From JAEUKA01 sp035328405 (GTDB lineage: Bacteria; Myxococcota_A; Polyangia; Palsa-1104; JAEUJZ01), in assembly GCA_035328405.1 (NCBI GenBank), contig DAOLIT010000023.1, forward strand, positions 1 through 64,000: a DNA stretch of 64,000 nt, in the 5' to 3' direction. The translations under genes were made by a program, and so were the position numbers. Numbering within the stretch: position 1 is the stretch's first letter; the number at the start of each line of letters is the position of its first letter. The notes beneath the pieces were generated by a model that saw only the letters and a program-made list of their open reading frames with translations, did not search any database and had not been told where the DNA came from. Below are positions 10,101 to 17,473 of this stretch, piece after piece.

Positions 10101-10584
10101 CATACGACAAACGCCCACCTGTAAGCCGTGCGACCTGAACCTTTCCGTTGGAAATTTCGATTTTGGTCACGACGATTCGCCGCCCAAATGACAGAACCGC
10201 TGGCCACACTTTCACCACCGCCTCGACGCTGCCAATCTGCAACAGAGGTTCTGCAAGCACCCCTGTTTTGCCCGGTTGTCCCTGAATCTGAATGTCCTCT
10301 ACCCGCAAGCGCACCGACGGAAGCAACTTCAAACTGATTTTCCCAACCGTCACTTCGCGTCCGAGTTTCTGTTTCACCATTGGCAACGCAGCGACGACTC
10401 GCTTGTGCGCGATGCCCCCAAAATCCACCGCAAAACCCAAAATCAGAAACGTCGCAAACAGAACCCCCAAAACCCCCCCAACACCCAAAAGCGCCCACTT
10501 CACCCAAGAACGCCGTGCCGGTTTTGGCTCAACTTCTTTCGGCGTCTGTGCTTCGTCAGATGGTTGTGTCTCTTCGGTGGACAT
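7162..10584 (-). CDS. Large AsmA-family envelope protein
   Basis: 1140 residues with a Pro/Glu-rich cytoplasmic head, a single membrane segment (about residues 28-52, 'WALLGVGGVLGVLFATFLILGFAV') and a long repetitive periplasmic body of beta-rich segments of the AsmA/YhdP/TamB style. The first body segment carries the family-typical 'LGREVTVGKISLKLLPSVRLRVEDIQI'-type opening, and near the end is the AsmA C-terminal pattern ('LDMGLTDGKLTTAKLGSQLV'). AsmA-like proteins are thought to form hydrophobic bridges carrying phospholipid between membranes. The last ~110 residues are a Gly/Leu/Pro/Gln-rich low-complexity tail with repeated 'SSLPxxLP' units, unusual for the family. It is followed at a distance of 105 bases by the acyl-CoA ligase, a possible functional link through lipids (inference). 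Confidence 0.85.
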   Translation of the reverse strand: MSTEETQPSDEAQTPKEVEPKPARRSWVKWALLGVGGVLGVLFATFLILGFAVDFGGIAHKRVVAALPMVKQKLGREVTVGKISLKLLPSVRLRVEDIQIQGQPGKTGVLAEPLLQIGSVEAVVKVWPAVLSFGRRIVVTKIEISNGKVQVARLTGGRLSYEDVLDQLATQPKDDTPLTEAEIDRLAGIAIERAALQQSSVWFHDLSGPKPEPPLKIDAIELQLLDGQLFGESKLSLKMALFQLTQNFHLSMVVGPLPRDLKPEPSWTVLRKLELKLDRFQIEPLLQFLPDSTGTSLDRALVEADLLVQSPKDSGKLSVTGKAGLRGLQLRDFGAPAKAYSQSKGQPTDVSAFANVELSMLSGDIRVDRARLDIANMSVTAEADLRNLWKSPAVHSLRVSSTGLKLERLLAMLPKTTLPDGMDVQGPLAVTGSASGTPTAATVNLGVDLGGATLVLPMLRKPAGMPFHFGLAGALSDARFKLERFGLVLGPLSLLLHGDFKSNQDVDLTLDSGTVDLDKLLRLLPTVNEGMSSGKKKKGPTIDGDLRISGSMSKKGDVFSAQAKVKMQNANFEQDGADLSGSADFSAEVKKTPTTSSVDAHLDLTQAALHVSGSVDKNRGVPMRLALSAQKNDSSVQIKQAQLELPGGLVRLVGSADLAKKHLDMKVPLVDLDLSKLSRVIPSLAETAGGGLLDSKVTFSLSVAGNPERLDSVSVKLDTFKMQVAGGTVVGGASVTGLSEPKRASFDFSADYLDLDKILGEKKAGDDEDSTPSKEVEVPKFLKRLEADGKIKVASGKLKGQSMKDFVLEAALSGGKLLLRVFRIQALGGNILLSGTNFDLGPSKPRFSIKAKLDKVDVQQAISFKSRDLAKKLQGRGSVDLSADGQGLRWEDIAPRIVGQLDMGLTDGKLTTAKLGSQLVGPLLQRAGVGQQTGDEREMSMKNLTANFRISDGRMHTTKPMVYQTEQGGIQLTGSIGLDKTLDLLGDLQLQPQVVSAMTGGKLVPAAPVPVALRILGSLNQPQFQLADPVKTVAALVSGIAKGRGQEFLNQLGGQKAGGALGGALGNVLSGQKNAGQGGGLPSSLPGKLPTNLPSSLPSGLPGTQPQTNTSQPAQPGVQQLQDAQKRLQQGGGLPGLFRR

Positions 10585-10631
10585 GAACGCACTCCTTTTG
10601 GCTTCTGTCGTGGATGGACGGGGGCGTCGGG

Positions 10632-11348
10632 CTAGTCGTTGATCGTCAAATCAACTTTTTGGCCTTTTTGGACTTTGGTGCCCGCCGGTGGGTTTTGACG
10701 CAGCACCACACCGTCCGCCGCGTTGTCGTCTGTCCCCTTCCGAACATCCCCAAGCACTAGACCCAGTTGCTCAAGTTGTGCTTTGGCGCTTCCCAACGAT
10801 CGACCTCTCAGCGACGGCAAATCGAACTGTTCTTGCGCTTTGGACACCACCAAACTGACTGAATCGTTTTTGCGCAGTTTTTCCCCAGCAACGGGCCGCG
10901 TCGAAATCACCTGGCCCGGCGGCAGCGTCGCAGAAACCTCCTCCGTAACCACCCCCAAACGAAGCCCCGCAGCCTGAATCTGTTGCTCTGCCGCAGTCAG
11001 GTTTTGTCCGACAAGCGCAGGTACGGTCGAAAGTTGAGGAGGAATGGCTACAGAGGCATGAACCTCTCCCCCATGTATCAGCCTCGATCCCTTGAGAGGT
11101 CTCTGTTCAAACAGCGAACCCGTTTGCACCTTGTCCGCCTCTGGGATCTTTTCCCCGTCGAGAACCAGCAAAAGACCCAGCGGTTCCGTGATCGCTCGCG
11201 CCTGTTCGACGGTGAGACCCGAAATCTGCGGAACCTCAACCGTCGCGACCGGCAATTTCGGAGTGACATACAAGTGCATGACCATCACCGTCGAGGCACT
11301 GATCACCACACTCAAGAGAGAGGACACCACGTACTGGCCTATTGACAT
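10632..11348 (-). CDS. Membrane-anchored protein with three PASTA domains
   Basis: 238 residues: an N-terminal membrane anchor (about 8-30, 'VSSLLSVVISASTVMVMHLYV') followed by three ~65-residue PASTA repeats, each with the 'VPxLxGxxLxxAxxxLxxxGLxLG ... G.V..Q.P..G..V..G..V.L' pattern. PASTA domains bind peptidoglycan fragments or act as spacers, and are normally fused to Hanks-type kinases or penicillin-binding proteins. Here there is no kinase or transpeptidase domain, so the protein is a stand-alone PASTA module exposed in the periplasm. It lies 47 bases upstream of the AsmA-like gene on the same strand and is likely co-expressed with it. Confidence 0.88.
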   Translation of the reverse strand: MSIGQYVVSSLLSVVISASTVMVMHLYVTPKLPVATVEVPQISGLTVEQARAITEPLGLLLVLDGEKIPEADKVQTGSLFEQRPLKGSRLIHGGEVHASVAIPPQLSTVPALVGQNLTAAEQQIQAAGLRLGVVTEEVSATLPPGQVISTRPVAGEKLRKNDSVSLVVSKAQEQFDLPSLRGRSLGSAKAQLEQLGLVLGDVRKGTDDNAADGVVLRQNPPAGTKVQKGQKVDLTIND

Positions 11349-11496
11349 GCCATTCAGCGTATCAAAAACCGGGCGACCACAAGCGGATATCTAGCCGCGC
11401 CCCCGACGGCTATGAGTCAGTGTGCCGGTGGCTGCGTCTCGAATCTCACACAGAAAGCAGCCCCCCCAAATCGGTCCTCAAAAAGCCGCGTCGGAT

Positions 11497-11958
11497 TTAC
11501 CAGGTCTTGCCCATGTGCTCCGGTGCCGGTTTGTGTGTGAAAAGCGCCCATCTGTGTCCAAACGGGTCGCGCAGCACCCCATACCGATCGCCCCAAAACT
11601 GGTCGGCCAACGGCATCTCGACCTGAGCCCCCTCAGCGACCGCTTTTTCCCAAACCGCATCCACATTGGAAAGGTGCATCTGCACAGTCACTCCAGAGCC
11701 TCCCAATTCCATCGGATTCTGTTTCCGTCCTCCCATGAATTCTGGAAACTCATCACAAAGCATCACCACGCCCCCCGCCACAAGCACCGTCGCGTGCATC
11801 ACCCGCTTTCCATCCTCTGCGTAATGCAGGTCTTTGACCTCTGCATCAAACGCGCGCTTATACCAGGACAGCGCCGCAGTTGCGTCGGACAGCGTCAAAT
11901 ACGGAATCACTGGAGGATAGGGAAAAGAGGCGGGAGTGGCTTCAGTATGTGTGGACAT
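11497..11958 (-). CDS. VOC-superfamily protein (PhnB/glyoxalase-like)
   Basis: 153 residues from the ATG at 11958, which has AGGAG six bases upstream; a longer frame upstream has no family similarity. Seen: the 'IPYLTLSDATAALSWYKRAFDAEV' opening and the 'FWGDRYGVLRDPFGHRWALFTH' ending of PhnB-like vicinal-oxygen-chelate proteins, with paired beta-alpha-beta modules. Family members include lyases, dioxygenases and non-enzymatic proteins of unknown role, so no reaction can be assigned. Monocistronic on the minus strand. The 148-base interval to the PASTA gene shows no gene. Confidence 0.85.
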   Translation of the reverse strand: MSTHTEATPASFPYPPVIPYLTLSDATAALSWYKRAFDAEVKDLHYAEDGKRVMHATVLVAGGVVMLCDEFPEFMGGRKQNPMELGGSGVTVQMHLSNVDAVWEKAVAEGAQVEMPLADQFWGDRYGVLRDPFGHRWALFTHKPAPEHMGKTW

Positions 11959-12063
11959 GTTGGACTCCTTCGATCTTGTCGTGGTTGACGGAATGAGCAC
12001 TCGGCTCGCAAACGTCTGCACCGTTGCGCACACTGTGGGCGCGTGTCAACCCTTTTTCATGCA

Positions 12064-13398
12064 CTACAGTTCATCGAATGCAAACGGCAACACATCCCGA
12101 ATGTGCGACACATCCAGAAGCAACATCAGCAAACGATCCACCCCGAGCGCGACTCCTCCCGAAGGCGGCATTCCTTCGCGCAGCGCATCCAAAAAGCGTT
12201 CGTCTATGGGATATTCCGGGAGCCCCCTTTTTTGTCGTTCCGCCACATCCCGCACAAATCGGTCCCGTTGTTCCCGTGGATCGCACAGTTCCCCAAAACC
12301 GTTGCACAGTTCCAGACCCCCAACATAAGCCTCGAATCTTTCAACTACTGCCGGATTTCCATTCTTTTTTCGCGCCAAAGCACACAACGGAGCAGGCCAT
12401 TCACAAACGATGACCGGCCTTACCACACCTTGGGAGTCCTTCCTGTCAACCGCATCCACCGTCGCCAGTTTGGGTTCCACATGGTCCAAAAAAACAGAAA
12501 AAAACAAGTCATCCCACGCAAAAATCGGTTCTCCGCTTTCCGAAGTCCGCGTGGGTTGGGGAATCCGCAAACCCGCTTCCCTCATTTTGGAAAGAAGTTC
12601 CTCAACCGTTTCATCTCCGCGCAGATCGATTCCGGCGTGCTCCCGAACGACCTCCCGAACCGTTTGCGTTTTCCAAGGCAAAGACAGATCGACCAGGTGC
12701 GGTTTTCCGTCGATGTGACGAACAAAACAGGGGTCTCCGTAAAGCGATGTCGCAAGCCGATTGCACAACGTGGCAACGTCCTGTGCGACTTCTTCCCAAC
12801 CCTCATACGCACGGTACCATTCCAGCATCGTAAACTCTGGATTGTGCCATGGTCCCGCTTCCCCACTGCGAAACACCTTTCCCAAACCAAACACCCGTTG
12901 AAATCCCGCGCAGAGGAGCCGTTTCAATTGGTACTCTGGACTCGTGATCAGATATTTCCTGGCGACTCCTCCTGTAGCATCCGAAACTGAAAACCCTTGC
13001 AGGTGCAATTCCAAACCAGGGGATGGGACTACGATCGGAGCCTCAATTTCTAAGAAGTTCCGCTCCGCAAAATGACATCGAATCTCTGCCAGAATGTTGG
13101 CGCGCTGCACGAGCAACTGCCGACGGCGATCTCGATTGATACGGAGATAGTCCCCGTTCAAAGAAGGAAAGCCCTCTCCGACCCCTTCCGGGCGCGCCAG
13201 AAGTGCTACGTTGTCTACAACCCTACATGACGATTCCGTTTCGCCATGCAGCGACAAAGACACAAAATCTCCCGCACAAAGGGAAGACACATCACAGGCA
13301 GGAACGAAGGACCCCAGACAGTCCCCTACATCCACAAGAAGGGACTGTGCAGACACCCGAACCAAACGACCTGTGCGCTCGGTCGGTTTGGGAATCAA
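12064..13398 (-). CDS. epmA: EpmA-like EF-P-(beta-)lysine ligase with N-terminal extension
   Basis: 444 residues. The C-terminal ~340 residues match the class II lysyl-tRNA-synthetase-like ligase EpmA (PoxA/GenX): 'ITSPEYQLKRLLCAGFQRVFGLGKVFRSGEAGPWHNPEFTMLEWY' (motif 2 region) and 'GVALGVDRLLMLLL' (motif 3). EpmA activates a lysine and attaches it to the conserved Lys of EF-P, relieving ribosome stalling at polyproline. The gene overlaps the stop of efp (TTG at 13398-13396, TGA at 13397-13395), so the start is a TTG unless it lies further inside. E. coli EpmA is ~325 residues and lacks an anticodon-binding domain; here ~90 extra N-terminal residues with a beta-rich, OB-like look ('RLVRVSAQSLLVDVGD') precede the catalytic core. 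No epmB-like 2,3-aminomutase lies nearby. Confidence 0.85.
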   Translation of the reverse strand: MIPKPTERTGRLVRVSAQSLLVDVGDCLGSFVPACDVSSLCAGDFVSLSLHGETESSCRVVDNVALLARPEGVGEGFPSLNGDYLRINRDRRRQLLVQRANILAEIRCHFAERNFLEIEAPIVVPSPGLELHLQGFSVSDATGGVARKYLITSPEYQLKRLLCAGFQRVFGLGKVFRSGEAGPWHNPEFTMLEWYRAYEGWEEVAQDVATLCNRLATSLYGDPCFVRHIDGKPHLVDLSLPWKTQTVREVVREHAGIDLRGDETVEELLSKMREAGLRIPQPTRTSESGEPIFAWDDLFFSVFLDHVEPKLATVDAVDRKDSQGVVRPVIVCEWPAPLCALARKKNGNPAVVERFEAYVGGLELCNGFGELCDPREQRDRFVRDVAERQKRGLPEYPIDERFLDALREGMPPSGGVALGVDRLLMLLLDVSHIRDVLPFAFDEL

Positions 13399-13970
13399 CC
13401 TCGGACTCGCTCCAGATAAACACCGTCGCGCGTATCGATGCGAATCATGTCCCCTTCATTGACGAACAGAGGCACTGCGATCGAAGCCCCTGTTTCGAGG
13501 GTTGCGGGCTTGGTCACGTTGTTCGCCGTGTCCCCCTTCACGCCCGGTTCCGAGTGTGTCACGCGCAATTCGACAAAGTTCGGCAGCGTCACGGAAATCA
13601 CGCGCCCATTGTAAAACGTCAGCGACACGTCCGTGTTCTCCTTCATGAACTGCCAATCTTCCCCGACCGTATCTCCCGGAACGCCGATTTGGTCATAAGT
13701 CTGTTTGTCCATGAACACGAAGCTGTCGTCCCCCTCTTTGTAAAGGAACGTGGAGGCGCGATCCTCGACATCCGCAGCATCCATTTTTTCGCCGGATCGG
13801 ATGTTGCGCTCGATCACACCCCCGGTCAGAAGGTTCTTCATGCGCGTTCGCGTAAAAGCCTGACCCTTGCCCGGCTTCACAAACTGCGCCTCAACGACGA
13901 TAAAGGGTGCCCCATCCATCATGATTTTGAGCCCCTTGCGAAGGTCTGACGTATCGTAGGTATTTGCCAT
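13395..13970 (-). CDS. efp: Translation elongation factor P
   Basis: 191 residues from the ATG at 13970 (MANTYDTSDL); an upstream in-frame extension has no EF-P similarity. Seen: domain I with the modified-lysine loop 'VKPGKGQAF' (Lys35), domain II 'TYDQIGVPGD' region and the C-terminal OB domain ending 'IRIDTRDGVYLERVRG'. EF-P binds between the P and E sites and rescues polyproline stalling. The overlapping downstream EpmA-like gene indicates that Lys35 is lysylated in this organism, which is established for the gammaproteobacterial pair and inferred here. Upstream 13971-14093 (123 bases) contains no gene and likely carries the promoter. Confidence 0.95.
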   Translation of the reverse strand: MANTYDTSDLRKGLKIMMDGAPFIVVEAQFVKPGKGQAFTRTRMKNLLTGGVIERNIRSGEKMDAADVEDRASTFLYKEGDDSFVFMDKQTYDQIGVPGDTVGEDWQFMKENTDVSLTFYNGRVISVTLPNFVELRVTHSEPGVKGDTANNVTKPATLETGASIAVPLFVNEGDMIRIDTRDGVYLERVRG

Positions 13971-14093
13971 GGTTGCCTCAGAAAAAGCAGAACGGTTCGG
14001 AAACGAGACGGCGAAGGCCGTCAAAGCCGCGCACGTTTTACACATCCTTTGTCCCGAGGTCAACAGGACAATCAAAACGCGCGAAAGGGGGGA

Positions 14094-14744
14094 TTACTTT
14101 TGCGAGGGACGAGCCAATTCCGTTCGGATTCGCTCCAAAAGAGGCTCGACTGGTTCGGCCAAACCCTCCATCTTGGCCACAGCAACTCCGCTTCTATCCA
14201 GGAGGGTCAACACCGACGAATGGTTGTAATTCCCATCGTCCAGTTTCCGATAGTTTATTCCCAACACAGCAGCCAACTCCCGCACATTTTTTTCGTCTGT
14301 GCGAGCAAAGCGCCAACGGGTTTCATCCACCTCAAGCTTTTTGGCGAGACCTTTGAGCACGCTGTCTGTGTCCACATCCGGCGCAAGGCTGACCAGGAAC
14401 ACGCGGACCTGTTTTCGTTCTGCGTCCGACAACTTCTGTTCCAGAGTCTTGGTCTTATGAAACAGCATCGGGCAGGCATTCGGACAGTGCGCATAGAACA
14501 TACTCACAATCACCAGCTGTCCACGAAGGGAATCCAGCGTGACCGTCTTCCCATCCTGGTCTGTGAGTGCGAATTGCAGTTGATACAGAGACTCACCCCC
14601 AAGCGCAGCTTTCTTGGCTTCGCCAGGTCCCCCTTTCACGTCGAGAACTGCTGCGTGCTCAGCAACTTTCGCGACTGCCGGATCTTCTGTTTTTTGTTTT
14701 TGGCAGAAACACAATGTCAACGCGCAAAGCAATAGCCACCGCAT
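14094..14744 (-). CDS. SCO1/SenC-family copper-binding lipoprotein
   Basis: 216 residues. N-terminal lipoprotein-type signal ('LLCALTLCFCQKQ', lipidated Cys about residue 12-14). Thioredoxin-fold core with the SCO copper site 'CPNAC' (CxxxC) and a distal His in 'YNHSS'. SCO proteins deliver copper or reduce thiols for CuA and other copper enzymes in the periplasm. It starts 4 bases after nirV, preceded by GGGAGGTGAGG, and is third in a nirK-nirV-sco unit, so copper loading of NirK is the likely role here (inference from context). Family assignment is firm. Confidence 0.9.
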   Translation of the reverse strand: MRWLLLCALTLCFCQKQKTEDPAVAKVAEHAAVLDVKGGPGEAKKAALGGESLYQLQFALTDQDGKTVTLDSLRGQLVIVSMFYAHCPNACPMLFHKTKTLEQKLSDAERKQVRVFLVSLAPDVDTDSVLKGLAKKLEVDETRWRFARTDEKNVRELAAVLGINYRKLDDGNYNHSSVLTLLDRSGVAVAKMEGLAEPVEPLLERIRTELARPSQK

Positions 14745-14748
14745 CGCC

Positions 14749-15603
14749 TCACCTCCCTATTTTTGCCGCGCCATCCATGTTCAGAGGCGCATCCTTTGCA
14801 CAACGAAAGCCAAGATTGCGGCCCCCATAGCGCGCTTTCAAAGAACTCCGAAACGCATACCTCATGAAGCTTGCATAGTCATTTTTCTGACCCGCGCCAA
14901 CTGCCGCCGCGCCACAAAACAACATGCGATCGCTTCCCCCTGTGTCACGGGAATCTCCCCCCATCATCGTCGAACCAAAATCTTCCACCCATTCCCAAAC
15001 CAGGCCATGCAAATCAAAAACCTGGTACAGATTGGCATGGCTTTGTCCTACTTTGGGAAGTTTCGCCGGGTTCGGCTTTGCATACCAATCCAGAATCTGT
15101 TTTCTCCAAGACGGGTCCTGCCGAGCATCCCACTTGGCATCGCTGGCCGCTGCAACAAATTCCCACTCGTTTTCCATCGGCAAACGCCCCCCTTTGGATT
15201 TGCAGTATGCGCGTGCAGCAAACCAACTGACTTGCGTGACGGGCTGTTCACCCTCCACGTTCGCCCCCAAAGAAAGGGAACCCTCCCAGTGAGCGAGATA
15301 CTGCTCATCGACAAACAGCTTGGGGGCGTTCCCCTTTTGCCAGCGGGGATTCTCTTTGACGAAAGAAAGATAGTCGGCGTTTGTGACGGGAAGGCGATCC
15401 ATCTGAAAGGGTTTTAGGACCGCATCTTTTTCCTGTTTTTTGGGATCGGAAGAGAGTCCCACAGCCGCCCGAAAACGCCCTCCCGGAATCCACACCGCGT
15501 GGGACTCATAACCCCCTTCGCTTTGGGACAAAGCCGTATCAGCCAGCGCAGACTGGGCCAGCAGACAACCGGCTGCATACACAGTGAGCCACGAGCCACG
15601 CAT
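14749..15603 (-). CDS. nirV: NirV-like SUMF1/FGE-fold protein
   Basis: 284 residues with an N-terminal signal peptide ('LTVYAAGCLLAQSALA'). The rest is a formylglycine-generating-enzyme (SUMF1) fold: 'FQMDRLPVTNADYLSFV', 'PVTQVSWFAARAYCKSKGGRLPMENEWEFVA', 'VFDLHGLVWEWVEDF' and the closing 'RYGGRNLGFRCA'. The usual 'RGGSW' segment is replaced by 'LFCGAAAVGA', so classical sulfatase-activating chemistry is doubtful. Proteins of this fold encoded next to copper nitrite reductase are called NirV; their function is not settled. It lies 24 bases after nirK on the same strand and 4 bases before the SCO gene. Confidence 0.85.
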   Translation of the reverse strand: MRGSWLTVYAAGCLLAQSALADTALSQSEGGYESHAVWIPGGRFRAAVGLSSDPKKQEKDAVLKPFQMDRLPVTNADYLSFVKENPRWQKGNAPKLFVDEQYLAHWEGSLSLGANVEGEQPVTQVSWFAARAYCKSKGGRLPMENEWEFVAAASDAKWDARQDPSWRKQILDWYAKPNPAKLPKVGQSHANLYQVFDLHGLVWEWVEDFGSTMMGGDSRDTGGSDRMLFCGAAAVGAGQKNDYASFMRYAFRSSLKARYGGRNLGFRCAKDAPLNMDGAAKIGR

Positions 15604-15627
15604 GTGCTGGATACTCTTTGCTGGTGG

Positions 15628-17136
15628 TTAGTGGCCTGCGCCCGGCGACCGTTTTGTTCCACCCCGAACAGCGGCCACCTCGGCAACTGACACCACATCA
15701 CCCGCATTCCCAAAAGCGTTGCGAACATACGTCAGAATGTTGGCCAATTCGTCGTCGGCCATGTGACTCATGGGAGGCATGACAGAGTTGTATTCCTGAC
15801 CATTCACAACCACCTTCCCGCTCAAACCGTTCAACAGAATCTCGATCGAACGCTTCTTGTCCGCCAACATATAGTCGCTCTTGGCAAGCGGTGGGAACAC
15901 TTTGAGAATCCCTTGCCCTTCCATTTGATGGCACGTTGAACAGGTCCCCAAGTACAGCACCTTTCCGGCTTCGATTTGTTCTTGCTTGGTCAATTTCCCG
16001 GTTTCGGCAGACTTGGCTGCCTTGGCAATAGCGTCGGAAGAAGTGGACTTGTCAGACACGTAAACGGAGTCCACTTCCTTGCCGGAATAGATGTCCTTCC
16101 GTTCCGATCCTTCCGCTTTCATCATCCCAAGCGCGCCTTTGTTGAAAGCGCGAAAGATGGAGTGATCGACCAACACGTACGTCCCAGGAATTTCCATCTT
16201 AAATTCGACCAGCGCAGATCCGCCCGCAGGCACGATCGTGGTCTGGACGTTTTCCTGAAAGCGGGTTCCCCCTTCTGTGTACACGCGGTCAAACACTTCG
16301 CCGATGACATGGAAACTGGAGACCAAGTTCGGCCCGCCATTTCCGACGAAGAACCGCACCTTTTCCCCCACTTTCACCTTCAGCGATTTGTCGCCGAGCA
16401 ACGCTCCTTCTGTGCCGTTGAACACCACATACGTAGCGTTTTCTTCGATCGCCTTTTGCATGTCAAACGGCTGGTGGCCCTTTTCGCGGTACTTCCCAAC
16501 CGTGTAGAAGTCCCCTTGCACAATGTAGAACTCCTTGTCCACGGGAGGGAGCCCCTCTGGGGGTTCTACATAGATCAAACCATACATTCCGTTCGCAACG
16601 TGCATACCGACCGGTGCCGTCGCACAGTGGTAAATGTACAGCCCTTGATTCAGCGCCTTGAAGGTGAACTGCGATTCGTGCCCCGGTGCTGTAAATGTCG
16701 AAGCCGCACCACCACCAGGACCCGTTACCGCATGCAAGTCAATGTTGTGCGGCATCTTGGAATCTGGATGATTTCGCAGATGCAGTTCCACAGTATCGCC
16801 CTGACGGACACGAATGAACTTGCCCGGAACCGTACCCCCGAAAGTCCAAAAGGTGTAATTCACACCGTCGGAAATTGGCCTGACGATCTCTTGAACTTCG
16901 ATCTTCACAATGACCTTGCGAGGTTCCTTCCGGTTCACAGGAGGGGGCACAAAAGGAGGGTCTGTCAAAACGGCTTCAATCGGTTCCCCCACCGGAGGCC
17001 CGAAATCCCCTTTCACAGAGCCAAAAGTCTCCTTTTCCAGGATCACCCCTTGCGGCAACGCCGCTGTCTGAACCGTCTGCTGGTTACAGCTCAACAGAGC
17101 CAACAAACCAAGCGTTGCGAACTTGTGATTCCACAT
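15628..17136 (-). CDS. nirK: Copper nitrite reductase NirK fused to cytochrome c
   Basis: 502 residues from the ATG at 17136, preceded by GGAGGG. A lipoprotein signal ('LGLLALLSC') places it on the periplasmic face. Two cupredoxin domains follow (about 60-370): type 1/type 2 copper ligand regions 'MPHNIDLHA', 'YIYHCATAPVGMH' and 'VSSFHVIGEVFD'. A C-terminal class I cytochrome c carries 'CSTCHQ' (399-403) and a Met-rich ligand loop 'NSVMPPM' (~453). NirK reduces nitrite to nitric oxide; tethered-heme versions receive electrons through the fused cytochrome. First gene of nirK-nirV-sco. A dyad upstream (17217-17251) suggests control by a CRP/FNR-type regulator. No norB or nosZ is in the window. 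Confidence 0.95.
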   Translation of the reverse strand: MWNHKFATLGLLALLSCNQQTVQTAALPQGVILEKETFGSVKGDFGPPVGEPIEAVLTDPPFVPPPVNRKEPRKVIVKIEVQEIVRPISDGVNYTFWTFGGTVPGKFIRVRQGDTVELHLRNHPDSKMPHNIDLHAVTGPGGGAASTFTAPGHESQFTFKALNQGLYIYHCATAPVGMHVANGMYGLIYVEPPEGLPPVDKEFYIVQGDFYTVGKYREKGHQPFDMQKAIEENATYVVFNGTEGALLGDKSLKVKVGEKVRFFVGNGGPNLVSSFHVIGEVFDRVYTEGGTRFQENVQTTIVPAGGSALVEFKMEIPGTYVLVDHSIFRAFNKGALGMMKAEGSERKDIYSGKEVDSVYVSDKSTSSDAIAKAAKSAETGKLTKQEQIEAGKVLYLGTCSTCHQMEGQGILKVFPPLAKSDYMLADKKRSIEILLNGLSGKVVVNGQEYNSVMPPMSHMADDELANILTYVRNAFGNAGDVVSVAEVAAVRGGTKRSPGAGH

Positions 17137-17216
17137 GTAACCCTCCAGGTCGATTGTTTCGACTCCGGACCCACGACCACCATGTACCGTGCGCCCGTTT
17201 CTTTTTCCACATCTAT

Positions 17217-17251
17217 CTCGTGACACGAGGTTGGTAAGTGACGAAAGTCAC
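17217..17251 (-). promoter_or_regulatory. Paired palindromes upstream of nirK, possible CRP/FNR-family operator
   Basis: Two perfect dyads lie side by side: CTCGT-GAC-ACGAG at 17217-17229 and GTGAC-GAAA-GTCAC at 17238-17251. The second fits the CRP/FNR-family layout (half-sites TGA(C) and TCA around a 6-base core). On the minus strand its centre sits ~31 bases before a TAGAT (-10-like) element near 17213, the spacing expected for class II activation, and ~108 bases before the nirK ATG. The first dyad would overlap the -35/-10 spacer and could be a repressor site. The protein that binds is unknown. Confidence 0.4.
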
Positions 17252-17330
17252 CTCGGGAACAGAATCCCACGAAAAGGTGGAGAGTTCTCGACGGCAACAG
17301 ACATCGACAATGAACAACTTGCACGCAAAG

Positions 17331-17473
17331 AAGCCCTCGGCGTACGCTCTTTGAGCGGGGTTTTGCAGCCAGACCAAATCCCTACAGCAGAAGTGGGTTC
17401 ATGCAATGGACTTGCTCTTGCGTGACCATCTCTCACAGCCTGGCACTCAAACCTGTATGCAGAGGTCCGAAAC
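17331..17473 (+). repeat. Duplicated leader/promoter segment, copy 1
   Basis: Shares ordered blocks with 18271-18409: 'CGTACGCTC' versus 'CGTTACGCTC', 'GCCAGACCAAA', 'GACTTGCTC' and 'TATGCAGAGGTC' followed by AACATGAAAAA at the start codon. The spacing from block to start codon is nearly the same in both copies (143 and 139 bases), so the duplication included the promoter as well as the gene. Confidence 0.7.

Larger units (their letters stand above)
17137..17473. other. 337-base divergent intergenic region between nirK and lipoprotein gene
   Basis: This interval separates nirK (minus) from the first tandem lipoprotein gene (plus). It holds the paired dyads at 17217-17251 on the nirK side and, from about 17331, a leader segment that reappears upstream of the second lipoprotein gene. 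No coding frame or structured RNA was recognised. Confidence 0.6.
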
